Part shown: one piece after another, positions 10,284-19,419 of the stretch
Layout: every line of letters starts with the position of its first letter
Position numbering within the stretch: the stretch's first letter is position 1
Origin: Pengzhenrongella frigida
GTDB lineage: Bacteria; Actinomycetota; Actinomycetes; Actinomycetales; Cellulomonadaceae
NCBI RefSeq assembly: GCF_004168625.1
Contig: NZ_SDWW01000034.1
Coordinates: forward strand, 1-52,210
Length of the DNA: 52,210 nt
Direction: 5' to 3'
Notes under the pieces: generated by a model
What the model saw: only the letters and a program-made list of their open reading frames with translations
Databases searched by the model: none
Told to the model about the DNA's origin: nothing
Translations under genes and position numbers: made by a program

Positions 10284-12443
10284 TCAGGGGGTCGGGACGT
10301 TGGCGACGCCGTCGGGCAGGAGGCGTCGGCCCAGCAGCTTCTGGGAGTAGCCGGTGCGATCGAGGTACGGCGAGATGCCGCCGAGGTACAGCGGCCAGTT
10401 GGCGCCCATGATCATGCACAGGTCGATCTGGTCGGCGGAGGCGACGACGCCCTCGTCGAGCATGAGGCCGATCTCCTCGGTCAGACCGGTCAGGACGGCG
10501 TCGAGCACCCCGGCCTCGTCGAGCGCGGCAGGTCCGCCGGGCTCGCCGAACACGTCCTGGATCGCGGGGTCGGCCGACAGCTCGGCGCCGTGACCGTCCG
10601 GAGCGCCGGCGACGCGGCGCCCCTCGGCCAGGAGCCGCTCGAGCCCGGGGGACAGCGGAAAGCGGTCGCCGAGGTTCGTGTGCAGCAGGTCGAGCACGTG
10701 CAGGGCGACCTGCGGGCCGACGAGCTGGATGAGCGCGAACGGGGACATCGGGATCCCGAGCGGGCGCAGGGCGACGTCGGCCACCGTGACCGGGGTGCCG
10801 TTCTCGACGGTCCCCACGACCTCGGCGAGCATCCGCAGCAGGAGCCGGTTCACGACGAACCCCGGGTGGTCCTCGACCCCGACGGCGGTCTTGCGCAGCT
10901 TCTTCGCCACGGCGAACGCGGTCGCGACGGCCTGGTCGCTCGAGGAGGCCGTGCGCACGACCTCGACCAGCGGCATCTGGGCGACCGGGTTGAAGAAGTG
11001 CAGCCCGACGACGCGCTCGGGGTGGCGCAGGTGCTTCGCCATCTCGGTGACCGACAGGGCCGAGGTGTTGGTCGCGAGGATCGCGTCGGTCGCGATCACG
11101 TCCTCGAGCTCCGCGAACACCCGCTGCTTGAGCTCGAGGACCTCGGTGACGGCCTCGATCACGAGGTCCGCCTCGGCCAGCGAGCGCAGGTCGGTGCTCA
11201 CGGAGATCGACCCGAGGATCCGGTTCGTCTCGTCCGCGGCGATGCCCTTCTTCGTGAGCATGCCGACGATCGCGCGAATGCCGTCGAGCCCGGCGGCGAC
11301 CCGCTCGTCGTTGATCTCGCGCATCACCACGGGCACCCGGAGCCGCTGGGCGATGAGGACCGCGAGCTGACCGGCCATCAGCCCGGCGCCGACGATGCCG
11401 ACCGTGCGCACCGGCCGGGCGAGCTCCTCGGCCGGCGCACCGGCCGGCTTGCGCGACCGGCGGGTGGTCAGGTCGAACGCGTACAGGCTCGCGCGCAGAC
11501 CGTCGGACATGATCAGGTCGGTGAGCGCGTCCTCCTCGGCGGCGAAGGCCGTGTCCCGGTCGGACGTGCGGGCCGCGCTGACCAGGTCGAGCGCGCGGTA
11601 CGGGGCCGGCCGGGAGCCGTGCAGGCGCTGGTCGAGCAGGTCCCGGGTCGACGCGACGATCGCGTCCCACTCGCTCGCGCTCTCGAGCTCGGGCCGGTGG
11701 ACCGTCACCCGGCCGGCGAGCACGTCCGCCGTCCAGACGATGGACTGCTCGAGGAAGTCGGCGGGGTGGAACAGGGCGTCGGCGCACCCGAGCTCGAGGA
11801 CCGCGGCCGCCTTGGTCATCCGGTTGCCGGCGAGCGGGCGGTTGATGATGAGGTCGAGCGCCCGGCGCACGCCGACGAGCTGGGGGAGCAGGAAGCAGCC
11901 GCCCCATCCGGGGACCAGGCCCAGGAAGGTCTCGGGCAGGCCGACCGCCTGCACGTCGCCGGCGATCGTCCGGTAGGTGCAGTTCAGGGCGACCTCGAAG
12001 CCGCCGCCGAGGGCGACCCCGTTGATGTAGGCGAACGTCGGCACGGCCATCTCGCCGAGCAGACGGAAGGCAGCATGCCCGACCTCGCCGAGCTCGCGTG
12101 CCTCGGACTGCGACACCATGAGCGATGCGGCCGTCAGGTCGGCGCCCGCGGCCAGGTAGTTCGGCTTGCCGGTGACGCCGACCGCGACGATCTCGCCGTC
12201 GGCCGCGCGCCGGTGCAGGGTGAGGAGGGCCGTCCGGAGCTCGCGCAGCCCGATCAGCCCGAGCGTGGTCGGCACGGCGGGGTCCAGGCCGTTGTCGAGC
12301 GTGACGAGCGCGAGGGTCCCCGCGCCGTCGGGCAGGGTGACGTCGCGGACCAGCGCGTGGGTGACCCGCTCGGGTCGGGCTCCGCCCGGGTGCCCGGCCG
12401 CGGGACGGTCGGTGGGAGGGGTCGTCGTGGCGGTATCGGTCAT
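10284..12443 (-). CDS. fadB: Fatty-acid oxidation multifunctional protein (enoyl-CoA hydratase / 3-hydroxyacyl-CoA dehydrogenase)
   Basis: A 719-residue bifunctional beta-oxidation enzyme. Residues about 25-330 form the crotonase domain (NYLAAGADL, INGVALGGGFEVAL, LPETFLGLVPGWGG, with the two catalytic glutamates). Residues about 370-550 form the NAD-binding 3-hydroxyacyl-CoA dehydrogenase domain (VGIVGAGLMAGQLAVLIAQ, ATNTSALSVTEMA, GLHFFNPVAQMPLVEVV). C-terminal dehydrogenase domains follow. The ATG at 12443 overlaps the stop of the upstream thiolase gene by four bases (ATGA), so the two are translationally coupled and probably form the FadAB trifunctional complex. Together they turn enoyl-CoA into acetyl-CoA plus a shortened acyl-CoA. 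Confidence 0.93.
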   Translation of the reverse strand: MTDTATTTPPTDRPAAGHPGGARPERVTHALVRDVTLPDGAGTLALVTLDNGLDPAVPTTLGLIGLRELRTALLTLHRRAADGEIVAVGVTGKPNYLAAGADLTAASLMVSQSEARELGEVGHAAFRLLGEMAVPTFAYINGVALGGGFEVALNCTYRTIAGDVQAVGLPETFLGLVPGWGGCFLLPQLVGVRRALDLIINRPLAGNRMTKAAAVLELGCADALFHPADFLEQSIVWTADVLAGRVTVHRPELESASEWDAIVASTRDLLDQRLHGSRPAPYRALDLVSAARTSDRDTAFAAEEDALTDLIMSDGLRASLYAFDLTTRRSRKPAGAPAEELARPVRTVGIVGAGLMAGQLAVLIAQRLRVPVVMREINDERVAAGLDGIRAIVGMLTKKGIAADETNRILGSISVSTDLRSLAEADLVIEAVTEVLELKQRVFAELEDVIATDAILATNTSALSVTEMAKHLRHPERVVGLHFFNPVAQMPLVEVVRTASSSDQAVATAFAVAKKLRKTAVGVEDHPGFVVNRLLLRMLAEVVGTVENGTPVTVADVALRPLGIPMSPFALIQLVGPQVALHVLDLLHTNLGDRFPLSPGLERLLAEGRRVAGAPDGHGAELSADPAIQDVFGEPGGPAALDEAGVLDAVLTGLTEEIGLMLDEGVVASADQIDLCMIMGANWPLYLGGISPYLDRTGYSQKLLGRRLLPDGVANVPTP

Positions 12444-13714
12444 GACTGCGCTCCAGAGAGGGTGCGGGTGGCGGCATCGACGGCGGCCGGCGGGTAGCCG
12501 TCGTAGTCGGCGTGGTGGGGGTTCTCCCAGATGACGGTGCCGCCCTGACCGAGTCCGACGCACATCGTGGTGAGGCCGAAGCGGATGTCCGGGCGCTCGG
12601 CGAACTGCCGGGCGAGCTGGGTCATCAGCCGGATGCCCGAGCTCGCGAGCGGGTGCCCGACGGCGATCGCGCCGCCGTAGGGGTTGACCCGGGGGTCCTC
12701 GTCGTCGATGCCGAACGCGTCGAGGAAGGACAGCACCTGGACCGCGAACGCCTCGTTGATCTCGAACAGCCCGATGTCGGCAGCGGTGAGCCCGGCGCTC
12801 GCCAGCGCGCGGTGCGTCGCGGGGACGGGCCCCAGGCCCATGACGTCCGGTGCGACGCCGGCGTACGCGAACGAGACCATCCGCATCCGGGCGCCGAGCC
12901 CGAGCTCGGCGGCGGTGTCCTCGGCCGCGAGCAGGCAGGCGGCGGCGCCGTCGGTGAGCGGTGCCGACGAGGCCGCCGTCACCCGGCCCCCGGGCCGGAA
13001 CGGCGTGCGCAGGTTCTGGATGGACTCGAACGTGGTGCCGGGCCGGGGAAGCTCGTCGGCGGTGGCCAGCCCCCAGCCGAGGTTCGGGTCGCGCAGGGCC
13101 ACCGGGACGAGGTCGCCGGTGATCTGGCCGGCCGCGAGGGCGGCGGCGTACTTGGCCTGGCTGGCCACGCCGAACGCATCTGCGCGGGCGCGGGTCAGGG
13201 TGGGGAAGCGGTCGTGCAGGTTCTCTGCGGTCCGCCCCATGTCGAGGGCGTCCGTGGTCACCAGTCGTTCCGTGAAGAACCGCGGGTTCGGGTCGGCGCC
13301 CGCCCCCATCGGGTGGCGGCCCATGTGCTCGACGCCACCGGCGAGCACGACGTCCTGCGCGCCGACCGCGATGCCCGAGGCGGTGGTCGTGACGGCGGTC
13401 ATGCCGCCGGCGCACATCCGGTCGATCGCGAAGCCGGGCACGGAGCGGGGCAGCCCGGACAGGAGGCCGACCGTCCGGCCCAGGGTCAGGCCCTGGTCAC
13501 CCGTCTGGGTCGTCGCGGCGATCGCGACCTCGTCGATGCGGTCGAGCGGCAGCTGGGGGTGTCGGCGAAGCACCTCACGGATCGCCTTCACCGCGAGGTC
13601 GTCCGCCCGGGTGTGGGCGTACAGACCGTCCGCCTTTGCTCGGCCGAAGGGGGTACGGACCCCGTCGACGAACACGACGGAACGCAGGGTGCGGCCTAGA
13701 GGGGTGCTCGTCAT
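12440..13714 (-). CDS. fadA: Acetyl-CoA C-acyltransferase (3-ketoacyl-CoA thiolase)
   Basis: A 424-residue thiolase that cleaves 3-ketoacyl-CoA with CoA in the last step of beta-oxidation. The acyl-accepting cysteine lies in FAIDRMCAGGMTAV, the NEAF motif in LFEINEAFAVQ, the GHP histidine in YGGAIAVGHPLASSG and the second cysteine in TTMCVGLGQGGTV, so all catalytic residues are present. The ATG at 13714 follows AGGAG. It is the first gene of a fadA-fadB unit with a 4-base overlap. The C-terminal 25 residues after the last motif are a short family-atypical tail. Confidence 0.95.
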   Translation of the reverse strand: MTSTPLGRTLRSVVFVDGVRTPFGRAKADGLYAHTRADDLAVKAIREVLRRHPQLPLDRIDEVAIAATTQTGDQGLTLGRTVGLLSGLPRSVPGFAIDRMCAGGMTAVTTTASGIAVGAQDVVLAGGVEHMGRHPMGAGADPNPRFFTERLVTTDALDMGRTAENLHDRFPTLTRARADAFGVASQAKYAAALAAGQITGDLVPVALRDPNLGWGLATADELPRPGTTFESIQNLRTPFRPGGRVTAASSAPLTDGAAACLLAAEDTAAELGLGARMRMVSFAYAGVAPDVMGLGPVPATHRALASAGLTAADIGLFEINEAFAVQVLSFLDAFGIDDEDPRVNPYGGAIAVGHPLASSGIRLMTQLARQFAERPDIRFGLTTMCVGLGQGGTVIWENPHHADYDGYPPAAVDAATRTLSGAQS

Positions 13715-13801
13715 TGAGTCTCCTGGAGTGGACGGCGGTGTCCTGGTGCGCCGGTGCGGCGCCTCATGTCGGGGGACATCTCGCCCTCCGCACGAGCGAT
13801 G

Positions 13802-15190
13802 TTACTTGAGAGTAACGAAACCGTCGGCGAGTTCGGCGGACAGAAGCTCGACCTGCCAGGGACGCGCACCCCCGGCGGTGAGCACCGCGGTGATCGCGGC
13901 CGTGTCGAGCGTGGCCGGCGGGCTCCAGCACAGGCGCCGGAGCAGATCGGGCTGCAAGAGGTTCTCCACCGGGATGTGGTGCTGCACCGACAGTGCGGTC
14001 ACCACGCCGCGGGCGGCGGCGAGGCGGGCGGCCGCGGCGGGGTCGCGGTCGGCCCAGGCACGCGGCGGCGGTGGTGCATCGGTGCGGGGTCCGCGCACCG
14101 AGGGGAGCTCGCCCTCGGGGGTGGTCAGTCCGCGGTCGATGGCCTGCTGCCACAGGGCGGCGCGACGTCGGGCGCCCTTGCCGGAGAACGCGGCGAGCGC
14201 GGTGAGCTGGTCGACGGTGCGGGGCATCGCCTGGGCGGCGGCCACGATCGCATAGTCCGGCAGGACCCGGCCGGGGGAGATGTCGCGGTGCCGGGCGTTC
14301 TCGTCGCGCGTGGTCCACAGCTCGCGGACGACGGCGAGCCGGCGGGCGTCCCGGATCACGTGCAGGCCCGAGACGCGCCGCCAGGGGTCGATCCGCGGCG
14401 GCGCCGGCGGAGCGGTCCGCAGGGCCTCGAACTCCTGCGCGGCCCATTCGGCCTTGCCCGCCTCCGCGAGCCGGTCGGCCATGACCTCGCGGAGCTCGAC
14501 GAGCACCTCGACATCGAGGGCCGCGTACCGCAGCCAGTCCTCCGGCAGGGGACGGGTCGACCAGTCGACCGCCGAGTGCTCCTTCGCGAGCCCGAGGCCG
14601 AGCAGCTCGGCCACGACGGCACCGAGCCCGACCCGGTCGAGGCCGAGCAGGCGAGCACCGACCTCGGTGTCGAACACGCGGCTGGGGAACAGACCCTGCT
14701 CGGAGAGTCCGGGCAGATCCTGAGACGACGCGTGCAGCACCCATTCGACGCCCACGAGGGCCTCGGACAGGCTGGACAGATCAGGCAGCGCGATCGGGTC
14801 GATGAGGGCGGTACCCGCACCCTCGCGTCGCAGCTGGACGAGGTAGGTCGCCTGGCCGTACCGGTAGCCGGAGGCCCGTTCCGCGTCGACGGCCACGGGC
14901 CCGGTGCCGGCAGCGAACGCGGCGACGACCTGGGCCAGGGCCTCGAGGGTCACGGTGACCGGCGGGATCCCGTCCGCGGGCTCGACCAGGGGGACGACCT
15001 CGAGCGCGGCCGGCGCCTCGATCGGCTCGGTGGTCGCGGCGTCATCGACCTCAGCCGCGGCGGGAGCGACGGCGGGGGGTGCAGCGGGCTCGATGCCGGC
15101 CGAGGTGTCGGACGGGGCTCGGGCCACGTCACCGGTCCCGACCGGCGCGTCGAGGGGTCCGACCGGGTAGGCCGGTGTCTCGAGATCCAT
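13802..15190 (-). CDS. rnd: RNase D-like 3'-5' exonuclease with HRDC domain
   Basis: A 462-residue protein with a DEDD exonuclease domain (about 85-260) and an HRDC domain (about 280-365). Visible elements are VAVDAERASGYRYGQ, VLHASSQDLPGL, FDTEVGARLLGL and the final YAALDVEVLVELR with the acidic residue after the tyrosine, that is, the DEDDy set. RNase D trims the 3' ends of structured RNAs such as tRNA precursors. The first 80 residues are a Pro/Ala/Glu-rich, probably disordered extension. I chose the ATG at 15190; it has no Shine-Dalgarno but a TACCGT -10 seven bases upstream suggests a leaderless mRNA. A farther in-frame start would add 25 residues. Confidence 0.85.
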   Translation of the reverse strand: MDLETPAYPVGPLDAPVGTGDVARAPSDTSAGIEPAAPPAVAPAAAEVDDAATTEPIEAPAALEVVPLVEPADGIPPVTVTLEALAQVVAAFAAGTGPVAVDAERASGYRYGQATYLVQLRREGAGTALIDPIALPDLSSLSEALVGVEWVLHASSQDLPGLSEQGLFPSRVFDTEVGARLLGLDRVGLGAVVAELLGLGLAKEHSAVDWSTRPLPEDWLRYAALDVEVLVELREVMADRLAEAGKAEWAAQEFEALRTAPPAPPRIDPWRRVSGLHVIRDARRLAVVRELWTTRDENARHRDISPGRVLPDYAIVAAAQAMPRTVDQLTALAAFSGKGARRRAALWQQAIDRGLTTPEGELPSVRGPRTDAPPPPRAWADRDPAAAARLAAARGVVTALSVQHHIPVENLLQPDLLRRLCWSPPATLDTAAITAVLTAGGARPWQVELLSAELADGFVTLK

Positions 15191-15194
15191 GGGG

Positions 15195-15212
15195 TCAACG
15201 GTAAGCCGTTGA
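15195..15212 (-). promoter_or_regulatory. Dyad over the rnd promoter/start
   Basis: TCAACGG-taag-CCGTTGA is a perfect 7-bp dyad ending 4 bases before the rnd ATG. On the minus strand it contains TACCGT (-10, at 15198-15203) at leaderless spacing. A protein bound here would block both promoter and start. Confidence 0.4.
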
Positions 15213-15293
15213 ACGGCGGGGTCGGCACAGCGCGCGCCGAGGGGGCGGTACGAGGTCCAGATCACACCCGAGCGGACACCGGGGCGAAACCGG

Positions 15294-15854
15294 TCAGGGC
15301 ATCAGGCCCGAGCGGATGACCGTCGCGACGAGCTCGGCCCGGTCGCCGGTGCCGAGCTTGCGGGAGATCCGGGCCAGGTGGCTCTTGACGGTCAGGGCCG
15401 AGAGCCCGAGGTCTTCGCCGATGTTCCGGTTGCTCCGACCGTCCGCGACGAGCTTGAGCACGCCGAGCTCGCGGGCGGTCAGCTCCGGGTGCGCGGGGGC
15501 CGGCTCCGCGACGGGGACGGGCGCCGGTGCCGGAGCGACGGGTCGCGGGGCTCCGGGGACGAGCTGCATGCGGCGCGGGTCGGCGGCGACGGCGCCACGG
15601 AGGCCGCCGGACAGGAGCTGGACGAGCTCGCGGCGGGCCGCGCGGCGGGCGAGGAGGACGACCCGGGTCGTCCCGCGGCGGCCGAGGTTGCGCACGAGTG
15701 CGGTGCCCTCACCCTCGCCGAGCTCGTTGACGACGATGCACATCTGTCCCGTGGGGACCGGGCGACGGACGGGGCTGCCGGGCGCTCGAACAGGACCGAC
15801 CGGCGCGACCGCGCGGTGAAGCGTCGACGTGGTGCGCAAGGACTCGATGCTCAC
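15294..15854 (-). CDS. LuxR-family helix-turn-helix regulator (receiver-like N-terminus)
   Basis: A 186-residue protein whose C-terminal 65 residues are a LuxR/GerE DNA-binding domain (LTARELGVLKLVADGRSN, then NIGEDLGLSALTVKSHLARI). The N-terminal 95 residues have beta-alpha alternation (CIVVNELGEGEGTALVRNLG, then TTRVVLLARRAA), possibly a degenerate receiver without an obvious phosphorylatable aspartate, joined by a Pro/Ala linker (PVAPAPAPVPVAEPAPA). No partner kinase is adjacent, so it may act without phosphorylation. The GTG at 15854 follows GGAGAG at good spacing. Target genes are unknown. Confidence 0.8.
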   Translation of the reverse strand: MSIESLRTTSTLHRAVAPVGPVRAPGSPVRRPVPTGQMCIVVNELGEGEGTALVRNLGRRGTTRVVLLARRAARRELVQLLSGGLRGAVAADPRRMQLVPGAPRPVAPAPAPVPVAEPAPAHPELTARELGVLKLVADGRSNRNIGEDLGLSALTVKSHLARISRKLGTGDRAELVATVIRSGLMP

Positions 15855-15963
15855 AACGACTCTCCGGCTGACGGGGATGGTGTACTCCAGTCATATCGGC
15901 CCCGGGTGGGAAGACCTTGAGTCGGAACCGAATTTCATCCTCGATCGCGACCCCGGAGTGGCG

Positions 15964-16539
15964 TCAGCGGCGCGAGCCCATGGCGGTGACGCCCGGCGGC
16001 AGCGGGGGCAGTCCGGCCGCCTGGCACAGGAGTACGGACCAGGCCCGCAGGTGCGGACCGAGGTCGCCGTCGGGCGCCGTCCAGGACGCCCGGATCTCGA
16101 CCTCGATCTCGTCGGGACGGTCGGCGAGGGAGCCGAAGCTCTTCGAGAGGATCCGCGTGACCGTCCCCCCGGCGGCGCGGGGGTGCACACCGGCGTCGGC
16201 GAGGGCGTCGGCGAACCAGGTCCAGGCGACCTCCGCGAGCAGGTCTTCGGCCCCCAGCTCAGCCTCGAGCCGCGCGCGGACGAGGGTCACCAGCCGGAAC
16301 GTCCCGTCCCACGCCTCCTGGCCGGCGGGATCGTGCAGGACGACGAACCGGCCCGACGCGAGCTCGTCGTCGGTGTGCGGATCGACGACCTCGGCGGTGA
16401 GCGCCACGCTGAACGGTGCGACCCGTCCCGGTCCGGGCACCTCCTCGAGGTGGACCTCCGTGCGCACCCGGGTCGCGCGCAGCGAATGCAGCGCCCGCGC
16501 GAACTCCGCGGGAACCTGCGCCGGACCAGAGTTGATCAC
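15964..16539 (-). CDS. DUF3000 family protein
   Basis: A 191-residue protein of the actinobacterial DUF3000 family, of unknown function. The recognisable stretch is VPAEFARALHSLRATRVRTEVHLEEVPGPGRVAPFSVALTAEV (residues about 9-50, shown here in part: EVHLEEVPGPGRVAPFSVAL), followed by a conserved segment around TWTWFADALADAG-like AWTWFADALADAG. I chose the GTG at 16539, not the ATG at 16569, because family members start near here and a TACGCT -10 lies seven bases upstream (16547-16552), which fits leaderless translation. The gene is divergent from gnd and lies next to the RNase D gene, an arrangement I believe is common in actinobacteria. Confidence 0.75.
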   Translation of the reverse strand: MINSGPAQVPAEFARALHSLRATRVRTEVHLEEVPGPGRVAPFSVALTAEVVDPHTDDELASGRFVVLHDPAGQEAWDGTFRLVTLVRARLEAELGAEDLLAEVAWTWFADALADAGVHPRAAGGTVTRILSKSFGSLADRPDEIEVEIRASWTAPDGDLGPHLRAWSVLLCQAAGLPPLPPGVTAMGSRR

Positions 16540-16613
16540 GAGTGTGAGCGTAGGCGCGCGGGCACCCATGGCCCAGGCTTTGGGCTCCCGAGGGGTTCAC
16601 GGCGTGTCGCCGT

Positions 16614-16619
16614 TAGGCT
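16614..16619 (+). promoter_or_regulatory. -10 element (TAGGCT) of gnd
   Basis: TTAGGCT lies about 40 bases before the gnd ATG, giving a leader of roughly 32 bases that contains the AAGGAG ribosome site. The same hexamer recurs before several other genes in this window. Confidence 0.5.
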
Positions 16620-16657
16620 GGCCGCTCAGCTTGCCCCGCGACGAAGGAGCTCCCCGC

Positions 16658-18100
16658 ATGTCCGCAACTGCGCAGATCGGTGTCACTGGCCTGGCCGTGA
16701 TGGGTCGGAACTTGGCTCGGAACTTCGCTCGGCGTGGGTACACGGTGGCGGTGCACAACCGGTCGTATGCGAAGACGGCGTCGTTGGTCGCCGACCACGG
16801 CACCGAGGGCACGTTCGTGGCGTCGGAGTCGATGGCGGACTTCGTGGCGTCGCTGGCGGTGCCGCGCAAGGTCGTGATCATGGTCAAGGCCGGGGGGCCG
16901 ACCGACGCGGTGATCGCCGAGCTGGTCCCGCTGCTGGCCGCGGGCGACATCGTGATCGACGCGGGCAACGCGCACTTCCCGGACACGATCCGCCGCGAGG
17001 CCGAGCTGGCCGCGCACGGGCTGCACTTCGTGGGCACGGGGGTCTCGGGCGGTGAGGAGGGTGCGCTGAACGGCCCGTCGATCATGCCCGGCGGCTCGCC
17101 GGAGTCCTACGCGGTCCTGGGCCCGATCCTCGAGAGCATCGCGGCGCAGGTCGACGGGGTGCCGTGCTGCACGTACGTGGGCGCCAACGGGGCCGGGCAC
17201 TTCGTGAAGATGGTGCACAACGGCATCGAGTACGCCGACATGCAGCTCATCGCCGAGGCGTACGACCTGCTGCGCCTGGGCCTGGGCGCCACCGCGGCGC
17301 AGATCAGTGAGATCTTCGCGCAGTGGAACACCGGGGACCTGGAGTCGTTCCTGATCGAGATCTCCGCCGACGTGCTGGCCCACACCGACCCGGTCACCGG
17401 CGCGGCGTTCGTCGACGTCGTGCTGGACCAGGCCGAGCAGAAGGGCACCGGGCGCTGGACGGTGCAGAACGCGTTGGACCTGGGCGTGCCGATCACCGGC
17501 ATCGCCGAGGCCACCTTCGCCCGCGCCCTGTCGGGGTCGGTGCCGCAGCGCGCCGCCGCGGTCGGGGTGCTGCCCGCGCACGCCGCGGCGTGGGACATCG
17601 CGCCCGAGGACCGGGCCGCGTTCATCGAGGACGTGCGCCTGGCGCTGTACGCGTCGAAGGTCGTGGCGTACTCGCAGGGCTTCGACCAGATCGCCGCGGC
17701 GTCGGCCGAGTTCGGCTGGGACGTCGACCGCGGTGCGATGGCGCGGATCTGGCGGGGCGGGTGCATCATCCGGGCCCGGTTCCTGAACCGGATCACCGAG
17801 GCCTACGAGCGCGACGCGCACCTGCCGCTGCTGCTCGCCGACGCGTACTTCACCGGGGTGATGGACGACGGCGTCGGGGCGTGGCGCCGGATCGTGGCCG
17901 CGGCCGCGCTGCACGGGGTGCCCACCCCCGGGTTCTCCTCGTCGCTGTCGTACTACGACGGGGTGCGGGCCGAGCGGCTGCCCGCGGCCCTGATCCAGGC
18001 CCAGCGGGACTTCTTCGGCGCGCACACCTACCGGCGCGTGGACCGCGCGGGCACCTTCCACACCGAATGGACCGGCGACCGCAGCGAGACCGCCCTGTGA
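16658..18100 (+). CDS. gnd: 6-phosphogluconate dehydrogenase, decarboxylating
   Basis: A 480-residue enzyme of the oxidative pentose phosphate pathway that converts 6-phosphogluconate to ribulose 5-phosphate and CO2 with NAD(P)+ reduction. The N-terminal Rossmann motif (GVTGLAVMGRNLARNFARRG), the substrate motif VGTGVSGGEEGALNGPSIMPGG with GGEEGA, and the catalytic lysine in GHFVKMVHNGIEYADMQL are present; the C-terminal helical domain ends with AQRDFFGAHTYRRVD. Length fits the long (about 470-residue) form. The ATG at 16658 follows AAGGAG. Its stop overlaps the next gene's GTG start by four bases, so the ATP-grasp ligase downstream is coupled to it. Confidence 0.96.
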   Translation: MSATAQIGVTGLAVMGRNLARNFARRGYTVAVHNRSYAKTASLVADHGTEGTFVASESMADFVASLAVPRKVVIMVKAGGPTDAVIAELVPLLAAGDIVIDAGNAHFPDTIRREAELAAHGLHFVGTGVSGGEEGALNGPSIMPGGSPESYAVLGPILESIAAQVDGVPCCTYVGANGAGHFVKMVHNGIEYADMQLIAEAYDLLRLGLGATAAQISEIFAQWNTGDLESFLIEISADVLAHTDPVTGAAFVDVVLDQAEQKGTGRWTVQNALDLGVPITGIAEATFARALSGSVPQRAAAVGVLPAHAAAWDIAPEDRAAFIEDVRLALYASKVVAYSQGFDQIAAASAEFGWDVDRGAMARIWRGGCIIRARFLNRITEAYERDAHLPLLLADAYFTGVMDDGVGAWRRIVAAAALHGVPTPGFSSSLSYYDGVRAERLPAALIQAQRDFFGAHTYRRVDRAGTFHTEWTGDRSETAL

Positions 18101-19389
18101 GCGCGGCCGTCCCTGCGCCCGACGCCACCGACGCGGCCGCGACAGAGCGCGGCACCGCGCCGCTGCTGCCGGTCATCCTCGGCGCTGACATCGGCGTGTA
18201 CGCCCTTGCCCGGTCCTTCCACGAGGCGTACGGCGTGCGCTCGATCGTGGTCAGCGGTGCGGCGCTGGGACCGGTCGCGCGGTCCCAGATCATCGACAAC
18301 GTGCTGCTCGGGCCCGACGCGACGCCCGAGCACATGGTCGATCGCCTGGTCGAGCTCGCGGCGGAGCACCCCGGTCGTCGTCTGGTGCTCCTGGCCAACT
18401 CGGACTGGCTCGTGCGCGTCGTGGTACGTCACCGCGCGCGCCTCGAGCCGCACTACATCGTGCCGTTCCTCTCGGGCGACCTGCTCGACCGGATCTCGGA
18501 CAAGGCGACCTTCGCCGAGATCTGCGCGGACCTGGGCATCGACGTGCCCCGCACGATCGTGCAGGACTTCGCCGGGGCGGGCGAGGCGGGCTGGCAGCCG
18601 GTGGCGGTCGACCTCGACTACCCGCTCATCGCCAAGGCGGCGAGCAGTGCCGACTACCAGGACGTGCACTTCGACGGCAAGAAGAAGGTCTTCGAGATCG
18701 CGTCGCCCGCCGAGCTCGACGCCCTGTGGGTGTCGTTGGCGGCGGCCGGCTTCCGGGGGCGGTTCGTGGTGCAGGACCTCGTCCCCGGGGACGACACGCA
18801 CATGCGGTCCATCACGGCGTACGTCGACAGCCGCGGCGCGATCACGCTGCTGTGCTCGGCGCACGTGCTGATCGAGGAGCACACCCCGTCGGGGCTGGGC
18901 AACCCCGCGGCGATGATCACGCAGCGGATCGACCCGATGCTCGAGCAGGCGCGGACGTTCCTCACCGCGACGGGCTACATCGGGTTCGCGAACTTCGACG
19001 TGAAGGTCGACCCTCGCGACGGGACCTACCGGTTCTTCGAGGTCAACCCTCGGATCGGGCGCAACAACTACTACCTGACCGCGGCGGGCGCGAACCCCAT
19101 GCGGTTCCTGGTCGGCGACCGGGTCGACGGCCTCGCGGTCGAGCCCGTCGTGGTCGACCGGCAGGTGCTGTACTCGATCCTGCCGCACCGCCTGCTGCTG
19201 CGGTACGTGCTCGACCCCGCGCTCAACGCGCGGGTGCGTGCCCTGGTCAAGGCGGGCGACGTCGTGCACCCGCTGCGCTACCGCGGGGACCGGTCGTTGC
19301 GCCGTCGGGCGTACGTGGCGGCGGCGCTGGTCAATCAGGTCCGCAAGTTCCGGACCTACTACCCCCGGCCGACGTCGACCGGGTTCTGA
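18097..19389 (+). CDS. ATP-grasp carboxylate-amine ligase
   Basis: A 430-residue ATP-grasp protein. The N-terminal domain (LPVILGADIGVYALARSFHEAYG) is followed by the ATP-binding core (YPLIAKAASSADY, FVVQDLVPGDDTHM) and the metal-binding strand FFEVNPRIGRNNYYLTAAG. Such ligases join a carboxylate to an amine with ATP hydrolysis through an acyl phosphate. The length and layout resemble D-aspartate ligase of enterococcal cell-wall cross-bridges. Cellulomonas-type peptidoglycan carries D-Asp or D-Glu bridges, so a cell-wall role is a reasonable guess, but the substrate is not shown by the sequence. The GTG start overlaps the gnd stop (GTGA), so translation is coupled. Confidence 0.75.
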   Translation: MSAAVPAPDATDAAATERGTAPLLPVILGADIGVYALARSFHEAYGVRSIVVSGAALGPVARSQIIDNVLLGPDATPEHMVDRLVELAAEHPGRRLVLLANSDWLVRVVVRHRARLEPHYIVPFLSGDLLDRISDKATFAEICADLGIDVPRTIVQDFAGAGEAGWQPVAVDLDYPLIAKAASSADYQDVHFDGKKKVFEIASPAELDALWVSLAAAGFRGRFVVQDLVPGDDTHMRSITAYVDSRGAITLLCSAHVLIEEHTPSGLGNPAAMITQRIDPMLEQARTFLTATGYIGFANFDVKVDPRDGTYRFFEVNPRIGRNNYYLTAAGANPMRFLVGDRVDGLAVEPVVVDRQVLYSILPHRLLLRYVLDPALNARVRALVKAGDVVHPLRYRGDRSLRRRAYVAAALVNQVRKFRTYYPRPTSTGF

Positions 19390-19419
19390 ACCCGGGCCGG
19401 GTGCCGGCTCAGCCCCGGA

